64,000 bases of DNA, taken from positions 88,293 to 152,292 of the forward strand of contig JAKLJG010000007.1 in assembly GCA_023151255.1 (NCBI GenBank). Reading direction: 5' to 3'. Position numbers and translations under genes: made by a program. Below are positions 45,239-54,625 of the stretch, piece after piece (positions within the stretch are counted from its first letter, which is position 1; every line of letters starts with the position of its first letter). The notes under the pieces were generated by a model. That model searched no databases, was not told where the DNA came from, and saw only the letters and a program-made list of their open reading frames with translations. The stretch comes from Cyclobacteriaceae bacterium (GTDB lineage: Bacteria > Bacteroidota > Bacteroidia > Cytophagales > Cyclobacteriaceae).

Positions 45239-46471
45239 ATGGCTGAAGTTACCTGCTCATTTTGCGGACGCAATAAAAAAGACGTTGATCTGATGATATC
45301 GGGCATTCATGCCCACATTTGCGATAAATGCGTTACGCAAGCCAGTCAGATTTTACAGGAGGAAAAGAAAAGCAAAACCGATGGCGGCCTGGCTCCCAAT
45401 TTTAAGCTGATTAAACCGCGCGACATCAAGAAATTTCTTGACGAATATGTTATCGGCCAGGATGAAGCAAAAAAAGTGATGGCGGTAGCCGTTTACAATC
45501 ACTACAAACGGTTGATGCAGCGTAAAGCCGAATCGGATATTACTATAGAGAAGTCGAACATCATTATGGTAGGCGAAACCGGAACCGGAAAAACCTACCT
45601 GGCCCGTACGCTGGCCCGCCTGCTGCAGGTGCCGTTTTGCATTGCCGATGCCACCGTACTGACCGAAGCCGGTTATGTTGGCGAGGATGTGGAGAGTATT
45701 TTAACCCGCCTGCTGCAAGCTGCCGATTACAATGTGGAGGCAGCCGAACGCGGCATTGTGTACATTGACGAAATTGATAAAATCGCCCGCAAATCGGATA
45801 ACCCCTCCATTACCCGCGATGTGAGCGGTGAAGGTGTGCAACAGGCGTTGTTAAAATTATTGGAAGGTACTGCAGTTAACGTGCCACCACAAGGCGGCCG
45901 TAAGCACCCCGACCAAAAGATGATAACGGTTAATACCGAGAACATCCTTTTTATCTGCGGAGGAGCATTTGAGGGCATCAGCCGGTTTATTGCTAACCGC
46001 TTGAATACAAGGCCTTTGGGCTTTACTTCGGCCAGCGGGTTACACCCTGCTGATATCGATAAAGACAACCTGATTCAGTTTGTATCCGCCCAGGATTTGA
46101 AAAGTTTCGGCCTCATTCCGGAGTTGATCGGTCGCTTGCCGGTTATATCCTTCCTTCATCCGTTGGATAAAGCAGCCCTTCGAAAGATATTAACCGAGCC
46201 GAAAAATGCCCTGGTTAAGCAATACAAAAAACTGTTCGAGATGGAGGGCATTCAACTGGAATTTAAAGACGGTGCCCTTGACTTTATCGTTGAGAAGGCC
46301 GTTGAATTTAAACTGGGCGCCCGCGGCCTGCGCAGCATTTGCGAGGCCATCATCAACGATGCCATGTTCGATTTGCCTTCGGAGAAAAACACCGAACGGC
46401 TAACCATTACCCGGGCCTATGCCGAAGACAAGTTCAGCCGGTCGCAATACAGTAAACTAAAAGTAGCCTGA
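45239..46471 (+). CDS. clpX: ATP-dependent Clp protease ATP-binding subunit ClpX
   Basis: A 410-residue AAA+ unfoldase. The N-terminal zinc finger uses Cys6, Cys9, Cys28 and Cys31. Walker A is GETGTGKT at 112-119, Walker B ends VYIDEIDK, and the RPLGF loop after RFIANRLN corresponds to the IGF loop region that docks on ClpP. ELIGRLPV is the sensor-2-proximal motif of the family. The product delivers substrates to ClpP. The gene has its own promoter element and ends two bases before the convergent lpxB stop. Confidence 0.97.
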   Translation: MAEVTCSFCGRNKKDVDLMISGIHAHICDKCVTQASQILQEEKKSKTDGGLAPNFKLIKPRDIKKFLDEYVIGQDEAKKVMAVAVYNHYKRLMQRKAESDITIEKSNIIMVGETGTGKTYLARTLARLLQVPFCIADATVLTEAGYVGEDVESILTRLLQAADYNVEAAERGIVYIDEIDKIARKSDNPSITRDVSGEGVQQALLKLLEGTAVNVPPQGGRKHPDQKMITVNTENILFICGGAFEGISRFIANRLNTRPLGFTSASGLHPADIDKDNLIQFVSAQDLKSFGLIPELIGRLPVISFLHPLDKAALRKILTEPKNALVKQYKKLFEMEGIQLEFKDGALDFIVEKAVEFKLGARGLRSICEAIINDAMFDLPSEKNTERLTITRAYAEDKFSRSQYSKLKVA

Positions 46472-46472
46472 T

Positions 46473-47582
46473 TTATTTCTTCAGGTAATTGAGCATTAAA
46501 CGGGCTGTTTGCTCCGATGCCGAACCGGTATCGAGCAAGTTTATTACCTGCTGATAGCCTTCAATTATTTGATTGCGATAAATCGTATCCTGAAGAATCC
46601 GGCTCAGTTCCAGAATAATTTCTTCGGCATTCGCATGGGTTTGAATCAGTTCTTTTACTACTTCACGTCCTGCAATAAGATTAACCAGCGAGATAAAGGG
46701 CACCCGGATAAGCCGTTTACCGATTTGGTAACTAACCGGACTCGTCTTATACACCACCACCTGGGGAACTCTAAACAAACACGTCTCCAAGGTAGCCGTA
46801 CCCGAAGTTACCACTGCCGCTTTTGCATAGGCGAGCAAATCGTACGTTGACCCGGTAAGCAACTTTACGTTTGGTAATTGCCTGAGCGGGCTGTACAGAA
46901 CTTCATCCAGGTTATCGACACGGGCAGTAATAAATTGATAATCAGGAAATTTAATAGCTACTTCGGCCAAAACCGGCACCAACCGGCTTACCTCCTGCTT
47001 TCGGCTGCCTGGCAATAACGCAATAACATTGGAGGATGACCGGTTGTAGTTACGTAAAAAATCAGGATCAGTCCGATGTGCTTTTACAGCATCAAGCACC
47101 GGGTTTCCCACATAATCAACGTCCCAATGGAATTTTTTAAAAAAATCTTTTTCAAAAGGCAGGATAACAAACATCTTATCGACTACTGCTTTTAATTTCG
47201 TGGCCCTACTTTGGTTCCATGCCCATACTTTTGGTGAAATATACCAGAACACCCGAAAGCCCTTTGCCCTGGCAAAGCGGGCAATGCGCAGGTTAAACCC
47301 GGCATAGTCAATTAACACAACAGCATCGGGGTTAAATGTAAGTATGTCCCGTTTACACTGCTTCAGTTTATCATAAATGGTTTTCAGGTTTGCAAGTACC
47401 TCGGCAAAACCCATAAATGCCAGTTGACGGTAATGAACGGTTAACGCCATGCCGGCCTGTTCCATGGCGTCACCGCCAAAGCCCCGGCATTTCAGGTTGG
47501 GATTAAGTTTTCGTAAAGAAAAAATCAGGTTGCTGCCGTGTAAATCGCCCGACCGTTCACCTGCAACAAAATAGAATTTCAC
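46473..47582 (-). CDS. lpxB: lipid-A-disaccharide synthase
   Basis: LpxB joins UDP-2,3-diacylglucosamine and lipid X in lipid A synthesis, at the cytoplasmic face of the inner membrane. The GT-B family signatures are GERSGDLHGSNL near the N-terminus, GGDAMEQAGM, IDYAGFNLRIARFA, YISPKVWAWNQSR, VGNPVLD, LPGSRKQEV and SGTATLETC. The length of 369 residues is normal. The start is GTG at 47582, since the first strand begins at once. It follows queD by 15 bases on the same strand and is probably co-transcribed with it. Confidence 0.95.
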   Translation of the reverse strand: MKFYFVAGERSGDLHGSNLIFSLRKLNPNLKCRGFGGDAMEQAGMALTVHYRQLAFMGFAEVLANLKTIYDKLKQCKRDILTFNPDAVVLIDYAGFNLRIARFARAKGFRVFWYISPKVWAWNQSRATKLKAVVDKMFVILPFEKDFFKKFHWDVDYVGNPVLDAVKAHRTDPDFLRNYNRSSSNVIALLPGSRKQEVSRLVPVLAEVAIKFPDYQFITARVDNLDEVLYSPLRQLPNVKLLTGSTYDLLAYAKAAVVTSGTATLETCLFRVPQVVVYKTSPVSYQIGKRLIRVPFISLVNLIAGREVVKELIQTHANAEEIILELSRILQDTIYRNQIIEGYQQVINLLDTGSASEQTARLMLNYLKK

Positions 47583-47597
47583 AATGCCAAGGTAAGG

Positions 47598-48017
47598 CTA
47601 TTCGCCAAAGTACTCAACATAATTGCGGGGCGTTTCATAAAGCCGTATGGCGTGCAGAGTTCCATACGATGTAATTTTAGGAATCTCCAGGTTTAGTATA
47701 TCCCAAATACCTTTTACCAGGTTTTCGCAACTGGCAAGTTTGCCCTGCATAAAATCAACATCAAGATTTAGATTCTTATGATCCAGTTTCTCAATGACTT
47801 TCCCGCGGATTAGCGTGCTTAGCTTTTTCAAATCAACTACAAAACCGGTTTCAGGGTCAGGCAGGCCTTTTACGGTAACAATCAATTCAAAGTTATGGCC
47901 GTGCCAGTTTTCATTAGCACAAGGGCCGAAAACGGCCAGGTTCGTTTCTTTAGACCAGGCCGGGTTGTAAAGCTTATGGGCAGCGTTAAAATGTTCTTTG
48001 CGTGAAACGTAAAACAT
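47598..48017 (-). CDS. queD: 6-carboxytetrahydropterin synthase (QueD)
   Basis: QueD converts dihydroneopterin triphosphate into 6-carboxytetrahydropterin, the second step of 7-deazaguanine synthesis. The first zinc histidine is in EHFNAAHKL and the other two are in NWHGHNFEL. The catalytic Cys is in FGPCANENWHGH. LDHKNLN carries the catalytic His and Asp. I start at the ATG at 48017 (MFYVSRKEHFNAAH), giving 139 residues. The first codon of the longer frame is TTG, and it overlaps the promoter element at 48021-48028. lpxB follows. queE, the next step, lies at 58109, in another operon. Confidence 0.93.
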   Translation of the reverse strand: MFYVSRKEHFNAAHKLYNPAWSKETNLAVFGPCANENWHGHNFELIVTVKGLPDPETGFVVDLKKLSTLIRGKVIEKLDHKNLNLDVDFMQGKLASCENLVKGIWDILNLEIPKITSYGTLHAIRLYETPRNYVEYFGE

Positions 48018-48020
48018 GCC

Positions 48021-48028
48021 CAAATATA
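48021..48028 (-). promoter_or_regulatory. candidate -7 element of queD (TATATTTG)
   Basis: A perfect TAnnTTTG match on the minus strand ends three bases before the queD ATG. It lies immediately after the terminator of the SusC/D operon, so the two elements are packed within about 45 bases. A leaderless or near-leaderless message is implied. Confidence 0.5.
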
Positions 48029-48033
48029 GACAC

Positions 48034-48064
48034 AAAAAAAGAGGCTGCCTGCGGGCAGCCTCTT
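48034..48064 (-). terminator. rho-independent terminator of the SusC/D operon
   Basis: Eleven-base arms AAGAGGCTGCC and GGCAGCCTCTT surround a four-base TGCG centre, and a run of T follows on the minus strand (A-run at 48034-48040). It lies 22 bases after the stop of the third operon gene. Confidence 0.9.
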
Positions 48065-48085
48065 CAAAGATAAAGTCGAATTAGA

Positions 48086-49447
48086 TTAAGGAAGTTTCTC
48101 CAGTCTTAAGTAAACCCTGCGGAACCAGGTACAATATCCGTTGCGTCTGCCGTATTCATCGGCATCGTCATCCACGGCTATGGTAAACACCTGGCCAGGG
48201 GTTAAACCATCCTGGTCAATGCGGTAGTAACCGCGGTTCGGAATGGTATAGCGCGGAAGACCAAAACGCAAGGTGTTATTTCCGGCAAATGTACCGGCCA
48301 ACGGAGTAACCATATAGAACTCGCGTTGCGAAGTACAATCCACACCGCTGTTAATCAACGGTACGAAAACTGTCCCAAGGTTAGCGTTCGTAGCACCAGC
48401 CATGCCCATACCATTACCCGGGCCCGGAGGGCCAAAGGCACTGGTCAGGGTTGTTAAGGCGGCAGCCGGCAAACCCGGGTTCGGACCACCTTCCAGGTTA
48501 ATACGCATGGTTATAGTCTGCCCCCTGTAGGTACAGGTAAACTGACGCTCAGTGGGCAACCCACCGGGAACAGTAGCCAGGGTAACCGTTTGGGTAGAAT
48601 CAGTGGCTGATGAACCAAATATAAACGGCTTAACCATGTAATTAGGAATGCTCTGGTGGAGTTCCAGGTTATGGTTAGGCGACCACACCGCCATTTGGGT
48701 CATCCGGTATGTACCCGTATAAGCTGTTGCGCTGAACGGGTTAGTAGCCTGACGAACCGTAATGGTGTAAAAGTAAGGCGCATTGTAAAACTGCCCTGCC
48801 GTTACGTTAGGTGTCATGTTGGCTTCCTCAGGATTCCCCAGGCTGGGAGAGGTAACTGTTTGCGCATTGGCCACAGTAAAGGTACGGCCATCCGTTAAGC
48901 GAGCCTTCCAGCGAAGCAAAATCTGGTCACCAAGAGCCAAGCTGCCCGGGTAAGCAACACACGGACAAACATCCGGATAGATGTTTGAACAATCCACTCC
49001 CGGTATTCCATCAGGATCAGTTGTAAGGGTGGCCAGTGCAGTCTGAATCTGAGCGGCCGTAATGCGAACAGCTCCTGAACGGAGGTATTCCGAATAGGTA
49101 GGCTGGGGAACAGCAGCCAGGTTCATAGCGGATGCCGGAATTGTGGTTACCAGCACTTCATCCGTAATTAAACCGGTACCTCCGTTACGATGCGTGGCAT
49201 AAAATTCCACTTCTTCCAACAAGGCGCCTTTTTCCTCATCAACGGATTCGAAAACAAACTCAACAGCCGAATTGGCCAGATCATTAAATTCCAATACGTT
49301 CGATGTGACCTTGTAAATCCGCAAATAATGACCACTTGTACGATCATCATACGGTAGCGGGTACAGGCTCTCGTCACGGCAGGCTATTGTAACCATGCCG
49401 GCCACCAGCACCACACCTAAAATATATTTCTTCAAGTTCATAGTCAT
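48086..49447 (-). CDS. lipoprotein of the SusC/D operon
   Basis: The 453-residue protein has a lipoprotein signal ending at Cys23 (TIACRD). The remainder is beta-rich and Ser/Thr/Gly-rich with no recognisable enzyme domain. It has the compositional style of surface lipoproteins that accompany SusC and SusD. Six other cysteines (for example GVDCSNIYPDVCPC and SGVDCTSQREF) may form disulfides. It starts 12 bases below SusD and ends just before a strong terminator, so it is the last gene of the operon. It is probably a surface-exposed accessory binding protein for the same substrate. I cannot say what the substrate is. Confidence 0.8.
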   Translation of the reverse strand: MTMNLKKYILGVVLVAGMVTIACRDESLYPLPYDDRTSGHYLRIYKVTSNVLEFNDLANSAVEFVFESVDEEKGALLEEVEFYATHRNGGTGLITDEVLVTTIPASAMNLAAVPQPTYSEYLRSGAVRITAAQIQTALATLTTDPDGIPGVDCSNIYPDVCPCVAYPGSLALGDQILLRWKARLTDGRTFTVANAQTVTSPSLGNPEEANMTPNVTAGQFYNAPYFYTITVRQATNPFSATAYTGTYRMTQMAVWSPNHNLELHQSIPNYMVKPFIFGSSATDSTQTVTLATVPGGLPTERQFTCTYRGQTITMRINLEGGPNPGLPAAALTTLTSAFGPPGPGNGMGMAGATNANLGTVFVPLINSGVDCTSQREFYMVTPLAGTFAGNNTLRFGLPRYTIPNRGYYRIDQDGLTPGQVFTIAVDDDADEYGRRNGYCTWFRRVYLRLEKLP

Positions 49448-49459
49448 GTCTATTAAAGG

Positions 49460-51268
49460 TTAAAAATCAAGGTTGGTGGTATTCGTATCCCAGAAAATTT
49501 TACCCTCCAAATCAGTCTTTTGCTGAATCTGGTTATTCAGGTTAGCTGCATTGGCAGGATACCAGAACGAACGCGGAAACGCACCCGGTACCGGATTTTG
49601 CGTGGGCTGCATACCAGTCGGACGGCCAGTTCTGCGGTAGAGGTTATAGGCCTCAACACCGTTACCGTATAGTGCAATCCAGTACTCACGGGCCAGGTAG
49701 TTCAACGCATTGGCTGCTGAAGAATTAAATGCAAATACGGCAGCGGTTACATAATTGTTTACATCCGTAGTATAGGTTGCAGCAGGGTAAAATCCATTAA
49801 TGGTACCTGCTTCAGTAGGAGCCGCTGCAACGGGGGTTGTACCATACGTACCGTTTACAGCCCAGTCGCGCACATCAGCCATCGAAGCACGAATACCTTC
49901 CTCAAAATGCTGTACAGCCGTTAAAGGCGTAGTAGCACCTAAACGAAGGTTCGCCTCAGAAAGCATAAACTGTACGAAGGAGCGCATCATAATGGGCTGG
50001 AAGCCCGCACCGCGCATACCTACACCCGCGCTAACACCTGTATTCACGTTAGCATCAAAACGTCCTCCTGAAGGATACGCCCCCCAGGCTGTACGCAATA
50101 AGCCGTCCGGAGGGATCCCCTGGTTATCCTGATGATCACGACCCCAATAGCCGCGGTCAGTCGGGTAACAAAAGGTTCGTCCCCAGGCCGGATCAGTCGG
50201 ATCAACGGAAGGCTGACCTGCCTGTTCACCCATGGGAGGGATACCCGCTACATCGTTGGGTACAATGGCAGAACCCGTAGATATCGGATAATGCGAAGGA
50301 ACATTTTCAGTTAAACAACGAATCTGGTTAGCATCCGTACTGTTAGCGTTGGTCTGGCGATAGAAATAGAAACGAATTCTTGGATCTCCCGGATCACCAC
50401 CGCGGTGGGTTGCATCGTACCCGTGAAACATGTGCCAGATGAGCCAGTTCGACATATAGTTTCCACCACCGGCAGGGTAGTTGGCTACAAACCTGGGGTG
50501 CCGGGAATCTGGTGCAGAGGCGTTGGTTCCATAACGGAAAACAAAATTCTGATTTGCAGCGGCAATCAAACCGCCCGGATCGGCAATCACAGCATTTAAC
50601 TCAGTTACATCTCCTGTGTTCAGGTAAATCTTAAGCAAAAGCGTATTGGCTAACCGAACCCAGCTACCGTAGCTGTTATTGTAGTACATATCGGTAATTG
50701 CCGGGGCAACCGGGTTTTGTAAACCACCGGCTGTTGTAAGCGGGGTGGTCAAATCCAGTTTGGCTTGCTCTAACAGCGCAATGGCCTGATCATACACATC
50801 CTGCTCATCATCCGGTACCGGATTAAAGTTACCGGAACCCTGAAACGCCTGGGAGAACGGCACATCGCCAAAGAAATCAACCAGCAGAGTCAGGGTATAG
50901 GCTGAAATCACGCGGGCAATTCCGGCATGGCGCATATAACCCGCAGCTTCAACCGAAGGAATAAGCGCATTAGCCTCTACAAGAATACCGGCATACGCTG
51001 TTGACCAAATACCATTAAAGTCTTCCGGGCGAACAGAGTTTTGATACTCTGTACCAGCTCCGTTTTGCAACCGGGTTTGCTGCATCCCATTGGAACTCGC
51101 AGCCTGGAACATGCCCGCCAGGTTTATTTGCAATGTATTTAAAACTAAACTTGGTAATTCCTGTCCTGGCTGTAAGGCGTTCGGGTTTTCACGCAGGTCA
51201 AGCGTACATGACGCGCCCATAACCAAGGCCAGCGAAAGCAATACTATTTTAATGTATTTCATTTTCAT
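49460..51268 (-). CDS. SusD/RagB-family outer-membrane lipoprotein
   Basis: SusD-type lipoproteins cap SusC channels and capture nutrients at the cell surface. The signal ends at Cys21 (VMGASCTLDLRENPN), and DLRENPNALQPGQELP is the typical SusD opening. The TPR-like helical core with SAYTLTLLVDFFGDVPFSQAFQGS (about 120-145) and a C-terminal region ending YWIALYGNGVEAYNLYRRTGRP is also typical. The length is 602 residues. The gene starts 14 bases below the SusC stop and 12 bases above the third lipoprotein gene. No polysaccharide-degrading enzyme is in the operon, so the cargo may be peptides, glycans or another polymer. Confidence 0.93.
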   Translation of the reverse strand: MKMKYIKIVLLSLALVMGASCTLDLRENPNALQPGQELPSLVLNTLQINLAGMFQAASSNGMQQTRLQNGAGTEYQNSVRPEDFNGIWSTAYAGILVEANALIPSVEAAGYMRHAGIARVISAYTLTLLVDFFGDVPFSQAFQGSGNFNPVPDDEQDVYDQAIALLEQAKLDLTTPLTTAGGLQNPVAPAITDMYYNNSYGSWVRLANTLLLKIYLNTGDVTELNAVIADPGGLIAAANQNFVFRYGTNASAPDSRHPRFVANYPAGGGNYMSNWLIWHMFHGYDATHRGGDPGDPRIRFYFYRQTNANSTDANQIRCLTENVPSHYPISTGSAIVPNDVAGIPPMGEQAGQPSVDPTDPAWGRTFCYPTDRGYWGRDHQDNQGIPPDGLLRTAWGAYPSGGRFDANVNTGVSAGVGMRGAGFQPIMMRSFVQFMLSEANLRLGATTPLTAVQHFEEGIRASMADVRDWAVNGTYGTTPVAAAPTEAGTINGFYPAATYTTDVNNYVTAAVFAFNSSAANALNYLAREYWIALYGNGVEAYNLYRRTGRPTGMQPTQNPVPGAFPRSFWYPANAANLNNQIQQKTDLEGKIFWDTNTTNLDF

Positions 51269-51282
51269 TTAGGGTTAAAAGG

Positions 51283-54200
51283 TTAGAACGATACCCGCAA
51301 TACAACACCATAACGCCTCATGCTGGGGCCTGTCAGGTAGTCAAAACCGATACCTCCGTTAACACCCAGGCTGGATACTTCCGGATCAAAGTTCACGTAC
51401 TTAGGCACGTTAACCGCATTAAACCAGAGGTTATTGCCGGTAAATATGATGGAGGCACTCTTAATCGGGGTTTTGCTTAACAGCGATTTAGGCAAGGTGT
51501 AACCAAGGTTCACTTCGCGAAGGCGGATGGTGGTTACATCAAACACGCTGTTGTCGTTACGACCAAAGAACTGTGAGTTAAAGCCGTAGTCAGCTGCCGT
51601 AATCTGGATGTCGTTTGGAGCATAAATAGGGTCGCCATCGGTATCCACACCAATCTGCTTCACGCCAGGCAGGATAAAGATCTGGTCGCGGTCAAAGTTA
51701 TCACGACCAGCCAATACACCCCGTGCCAGCAAGCCGGCAGGTGTCCAAGCCACCATTTGTCCACCATGACGGTAATCAAACTGGAAACTCAGCGATATCC
51801 CTTTAAAGGAGAAGTTATTGATCAACGTGGTCAGGTGCTTAGGGTTCGGATCGCCCAGTTCGCCAATCTGCGGAGCGATTACGTGAAGGCCGTCTGAACC
51901 TACAACGCGATTACCATCCGGATCTTTCAAAATGGTAGTTCCTTTAATGATGTTCATCGGTCTGCCCGGAACGGCAAAGTTACCCAGGTCAGTAAAGCCT
52001 GAAAGCGCGATTTCATCCAATCCTACACCCAGCGAAACAACCTCTGTTCTGATGAGGGTAAAGTTAAGGGTTACATCCCACTGGAATCCCGAAGAAAGTT
52101 TAATGGGCGTTCCGGTGATGATGGCTTCAATTCCCTTGTTATCAATTTTACCTTGATTCAACAGGGTGCTGGTAAAGCCGGTTGATGGATCAATCGGTGC
52201 ATTAACAATACCTTCGAGGGTTCTCCTGTTAAACGCTGTAAGGTCTACAGCTATCCTTTCATTAAGCAGTTTCGCTTCAATACCTGCTTCAATCTCCTGA
52301 TATAACTCGGGTTTCAGGTTAAGGTTACCCAGGAAATTGCTAATCTGGTGTGTTGAAATTACGTTGTTACCGGCATCAACAAAGGAACGGGCATTGGATG
52401 CAATCACAGTGCGGGTTCCGTAGGGAGCCGGGTAGTTTGCCGATGTTCCTACACCAACGCGCGCTTTGAGGAAATTAAGCGTATTCGATTTCAGGTTGCT
52501 AAAGGCATCGGTAGCAATGAACGAAGCGCTTACGGAAGGATAAAACTGTGAATTATTTCCTTTTTCCAAAGCCGATGACCAGTCATTCCGGCCGGTCAGG
52601 TTCAGGTATGCAAAGTCCTTATAACCGAGAACAACTTCAGCATACGTTCCATACAACTGACTTTCGGATGTTGATTCGAAGAATCTGCCGTCAAAAGCCG
52701 CACTATTTGGTGCTGATGTATTGAAGTTACTGTGCCGGAAGAAACCGAATACAATCTGGTTTTCAGAATAGATACCGTTTCGATCAAACCGGTCATTACG
52801 GGCATTCAACCCAACCAGACCTTTCAAAGAAATATCACTGGATATTTCGCGCTGCAACGAGAAAATTAGGTCGTGGTTCCAGATGGTATTCTGAATAGAC
52901 TGTGTTTGGTAAACACCGTTATTAATTACCTGATAGGTAGGGCCAATACCTTTGTTATACTGCCGGCTTTGGTTTTGCGTATAAGTGTCAAGACCTACCC
53001 GGTATTGCAACGACATGTTTTCGTTGAAATCATAGGTGAAACTTGAGCTACTGAAAAACCTGTCCGTCACATCAGTTTCCAATGTGTATTTGGCAATCCA
53101 ACGCGCACTGGGAATGTCATTTGGACCCCGGTACCATACAGATTTGTGCTCTTCCGGGGTTTCAAAAGGAAACAGGTCCGTATCATTTATATCCAGGTTT
53201 CTCGGGGTATAGAGAAAGTTGGCATATAATGAAGGAACACCACCAAAAGAAGCACCACCACCGGTAGCACCGTTAAGCGGAGGCGTCTGGAAATCGCTGT
53301 TGGAGTACATGAACGATGAGCGAACTGTAAACTTATCCGTTACAGAACCATTAAAACCTATGGAGGCGTTTACACGGGTAAGGTCGTTACCGGGGGCATA
53401 GCCCTCCTCTGTAGTATAGCCCAACGATGCGGTAATGTTCATTTTCTGGCCCCCTCCTGTAACTGTTAGGGCAGTGTTTGAAATCATGCCTTTTCTAAAG
53501 AACCGGCCCACGCTGGGTGCCGCTTCCCACGGAATGCGCTTCCAATAGGTTTGGCTGGCAAATGGCAACCTTAACGCAGGATCGGATAAGAACTGATACG
53601 GATGCCCGATGGAGTCGAACTCATCAAAGTGCGCACCCCAGTTGCTAAAGAAGTTACCATATAGCTGCTGAAAACCATTGCCGTAGTCATTCTGAAATTC
53701 AGGCAGGGAGGCAATCTCATTTTGAGCAAGTGTTTGCTGGAATGTTACTTCCGGGGTTTTCTTCTTTCCTGAACCTGCTTTGGTGGTTACGAGAATAACA
53801 CCGTTACGACCCTGTGTTCCATAAAGCGCTGTGGCAGCAAGCCCCTTCAACACACTAATGCTCTCAATGGTGTTGGGATCCAAATCCTGAAAGCGGCTTG
53901 TAGCAGTTGCTGCACCCCCGGTAGTAAATCCGGATTGGTCGTTTGTACTGGAGTTAAAAGGTACTCCATCAACCACCCACAAGGGTTGGGTATTACCCGT
54001 AATGGTTGAATAGCCCCGGATGTTAATCTGGGCACCGGTACCGGTTGTACCGCCCACGGGATTAATTACAACCCCCGGAATTTTCCCCTGCAACACGCGG
54101 GAAATGTCACCAATCGGTCGGGCGGCTATCTGCTCTGAACCCACCGAGGTAACAGCATAACCCAACGCTTTCTTATCGCGGGCAATACCTTGCGAGGTAA

Positions 54201-54516
54201 CAACCACTTCAGACAACTGAGTTACGTCAAGCGCCAGGGAAACATCAACCACTGACCGCTCACCGATTGGCACCTCCTGTGTTTGGAGACCAATGAAAGA
54301 GAAAACCAGCGACCCTCCGGAGGAAGGAACACTGATTGTGTAACGGCCGTCTGCATCCGTTACCGTACCCGTTGCCGTGCCTTTCACAACAACGTTCACG
54401 CCAGGTAAGGCCGATCCATCTTCCGTGGACGTTACCCTACCCGATACCGTTCGCTCCTGTGCCCACACCGTGAACACAAACGCTAACGAGAAGCATAGTA
54501 GTAAAAACTTCTTCAT
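51283..54516 (-). CDS. SusC/RagA-family TonB-dependent outer-membrane transporter
   Basis: The 1077-residue protein has a signal peptide, a carboxypeptidase-regulatory-like domain (TVSGRVTSTEDGSALPGVNVVVKG, about 23-100) and then a plug domain. The plug carries the TonB-box region SEVVVTSQG and the family segments INIRGYSTITGNTQPLWVVDGVPF and LKGLAATALYGTQGRNGVILVTTK. A 22-strand barrel follows and the chain ends in phenylalanine (VVLRVSF). With SusD it should import a large ligand using TonB energy. It heads the operon SusC, SusD, lipoprotein. A possible operator (54604-54620) lies upstream. No sigma/anti-sigma pair or hybrid two-component sensor is next to it. Confidence 0.96.
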   Translation of the reverse strand: MKKFLLLCFSLAFVFTVWAQERTVSGRVTSTEDGSALPGVNVVVKGTATGTVTDADGRYTISVPSSGGSLVFSFIGLQTQEVPIGERSVVDVSLALDVTQLSEVVVTSQGIARDKKALGYAVTSVGSEQIAARPIGDISRVLQGKIPGVVINPVGGTTGTGAQINIRGYSTITGNTQPLWVVDGVPFNSSTNDQSGFTTGGAATATSRFQDLDPNTIESISVLKGLAATALYGTQGRNGVILVTTKAGSGKKKTPEVTFQQTLAQNEIASLPEFQNDYGNGFQQLYGNFFSNWGAHFDEFDSIGHPYQFLSDPALRLPFASQTYWKRIPWEAAPSVGRFFRKGMISNTALTVTGGGQKMNITASLGYTTEEGYAPGNDLTRVNASIGFNGSVTDKFTVRSSFMYSNSDFQTPPLNGATGGGASFGGVPSLYANFLYTPRNLDINDTDLFPFETPEEHKSVWYRGPNDIPSARWIAKYTLETDVTDRFFSSSSFTYDFNENMSLQYRVGLDTYTQNQSRQYNKGIGPTYQVINNGVYQTQSIQNTIWNHDLIFSLQREISSDISLKGLVGLNARNDRFDRNGIYSENQIVFGFFRHSNFNTSAPNSAAFDGRFFESTSESQLYGTYAEVVLGYKDFAYLNLTGRNDWSSALEKGNNSQFYPSVSASFIATDAFSNLKSNTLNFLKARVGVGTSANYPAPYGTRTVIASNARSFVDAGNNVISTHQISNFLGNLNLKPELYQEIEAGIEAKLLNERIAVDLTAFNRRTLEGIVNAPIDPSTGFTSTLLNQGKIDNKGIEAIITGTPIKLSSGFQWDVTLNFTLIRTEVVSLGVGLDEIALSGFTDLGNFAVPGRPMNIIKGTTILKDPDGNRVVGSDGLHVIAPQIGELGDPNPKHLTTLINNFSFKGISLSFQFDYRHGGQMVAWTPAGLLARGVLAGRDNFDRDQIFILPGVKQIGVDTDGDPIYAPNDIQITAADYGFNSQFFGRNDNSVFDVTTIRLREVNLGYTLPKSLLSKTPIKSASIIFTGNNLWFNAVNVPKYVNFDPEVSSLGVNGGIGFDYLTGPSMRRYGVVLRVSF

Positions 54517-54603
54517 AGGTTAGTTTTAGGTTAAACAATCGTTTTAAAGTTCCAAATTAAATGATGTTGGGTAAAAATTAAAATAACAGGCAAAGGATTT
54601 TCA

Positions 54604-54620
54604 ACCAAATAATATTTGGT
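54604..54620. promoter_or_regulatory. inverted repeat upstream of the SusC operon
   Basis: Seven-base arms ACCAAAT and ATTTGGT enclose AAT. It lies about 90 bases before the SusC ATG and six bases after the upstream gene's stop. No T-run follows, so an operator is a little more likely than a terminator, but either is possible. Confidence 0.35.
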
Positions 54621-54625
54621 AATCC

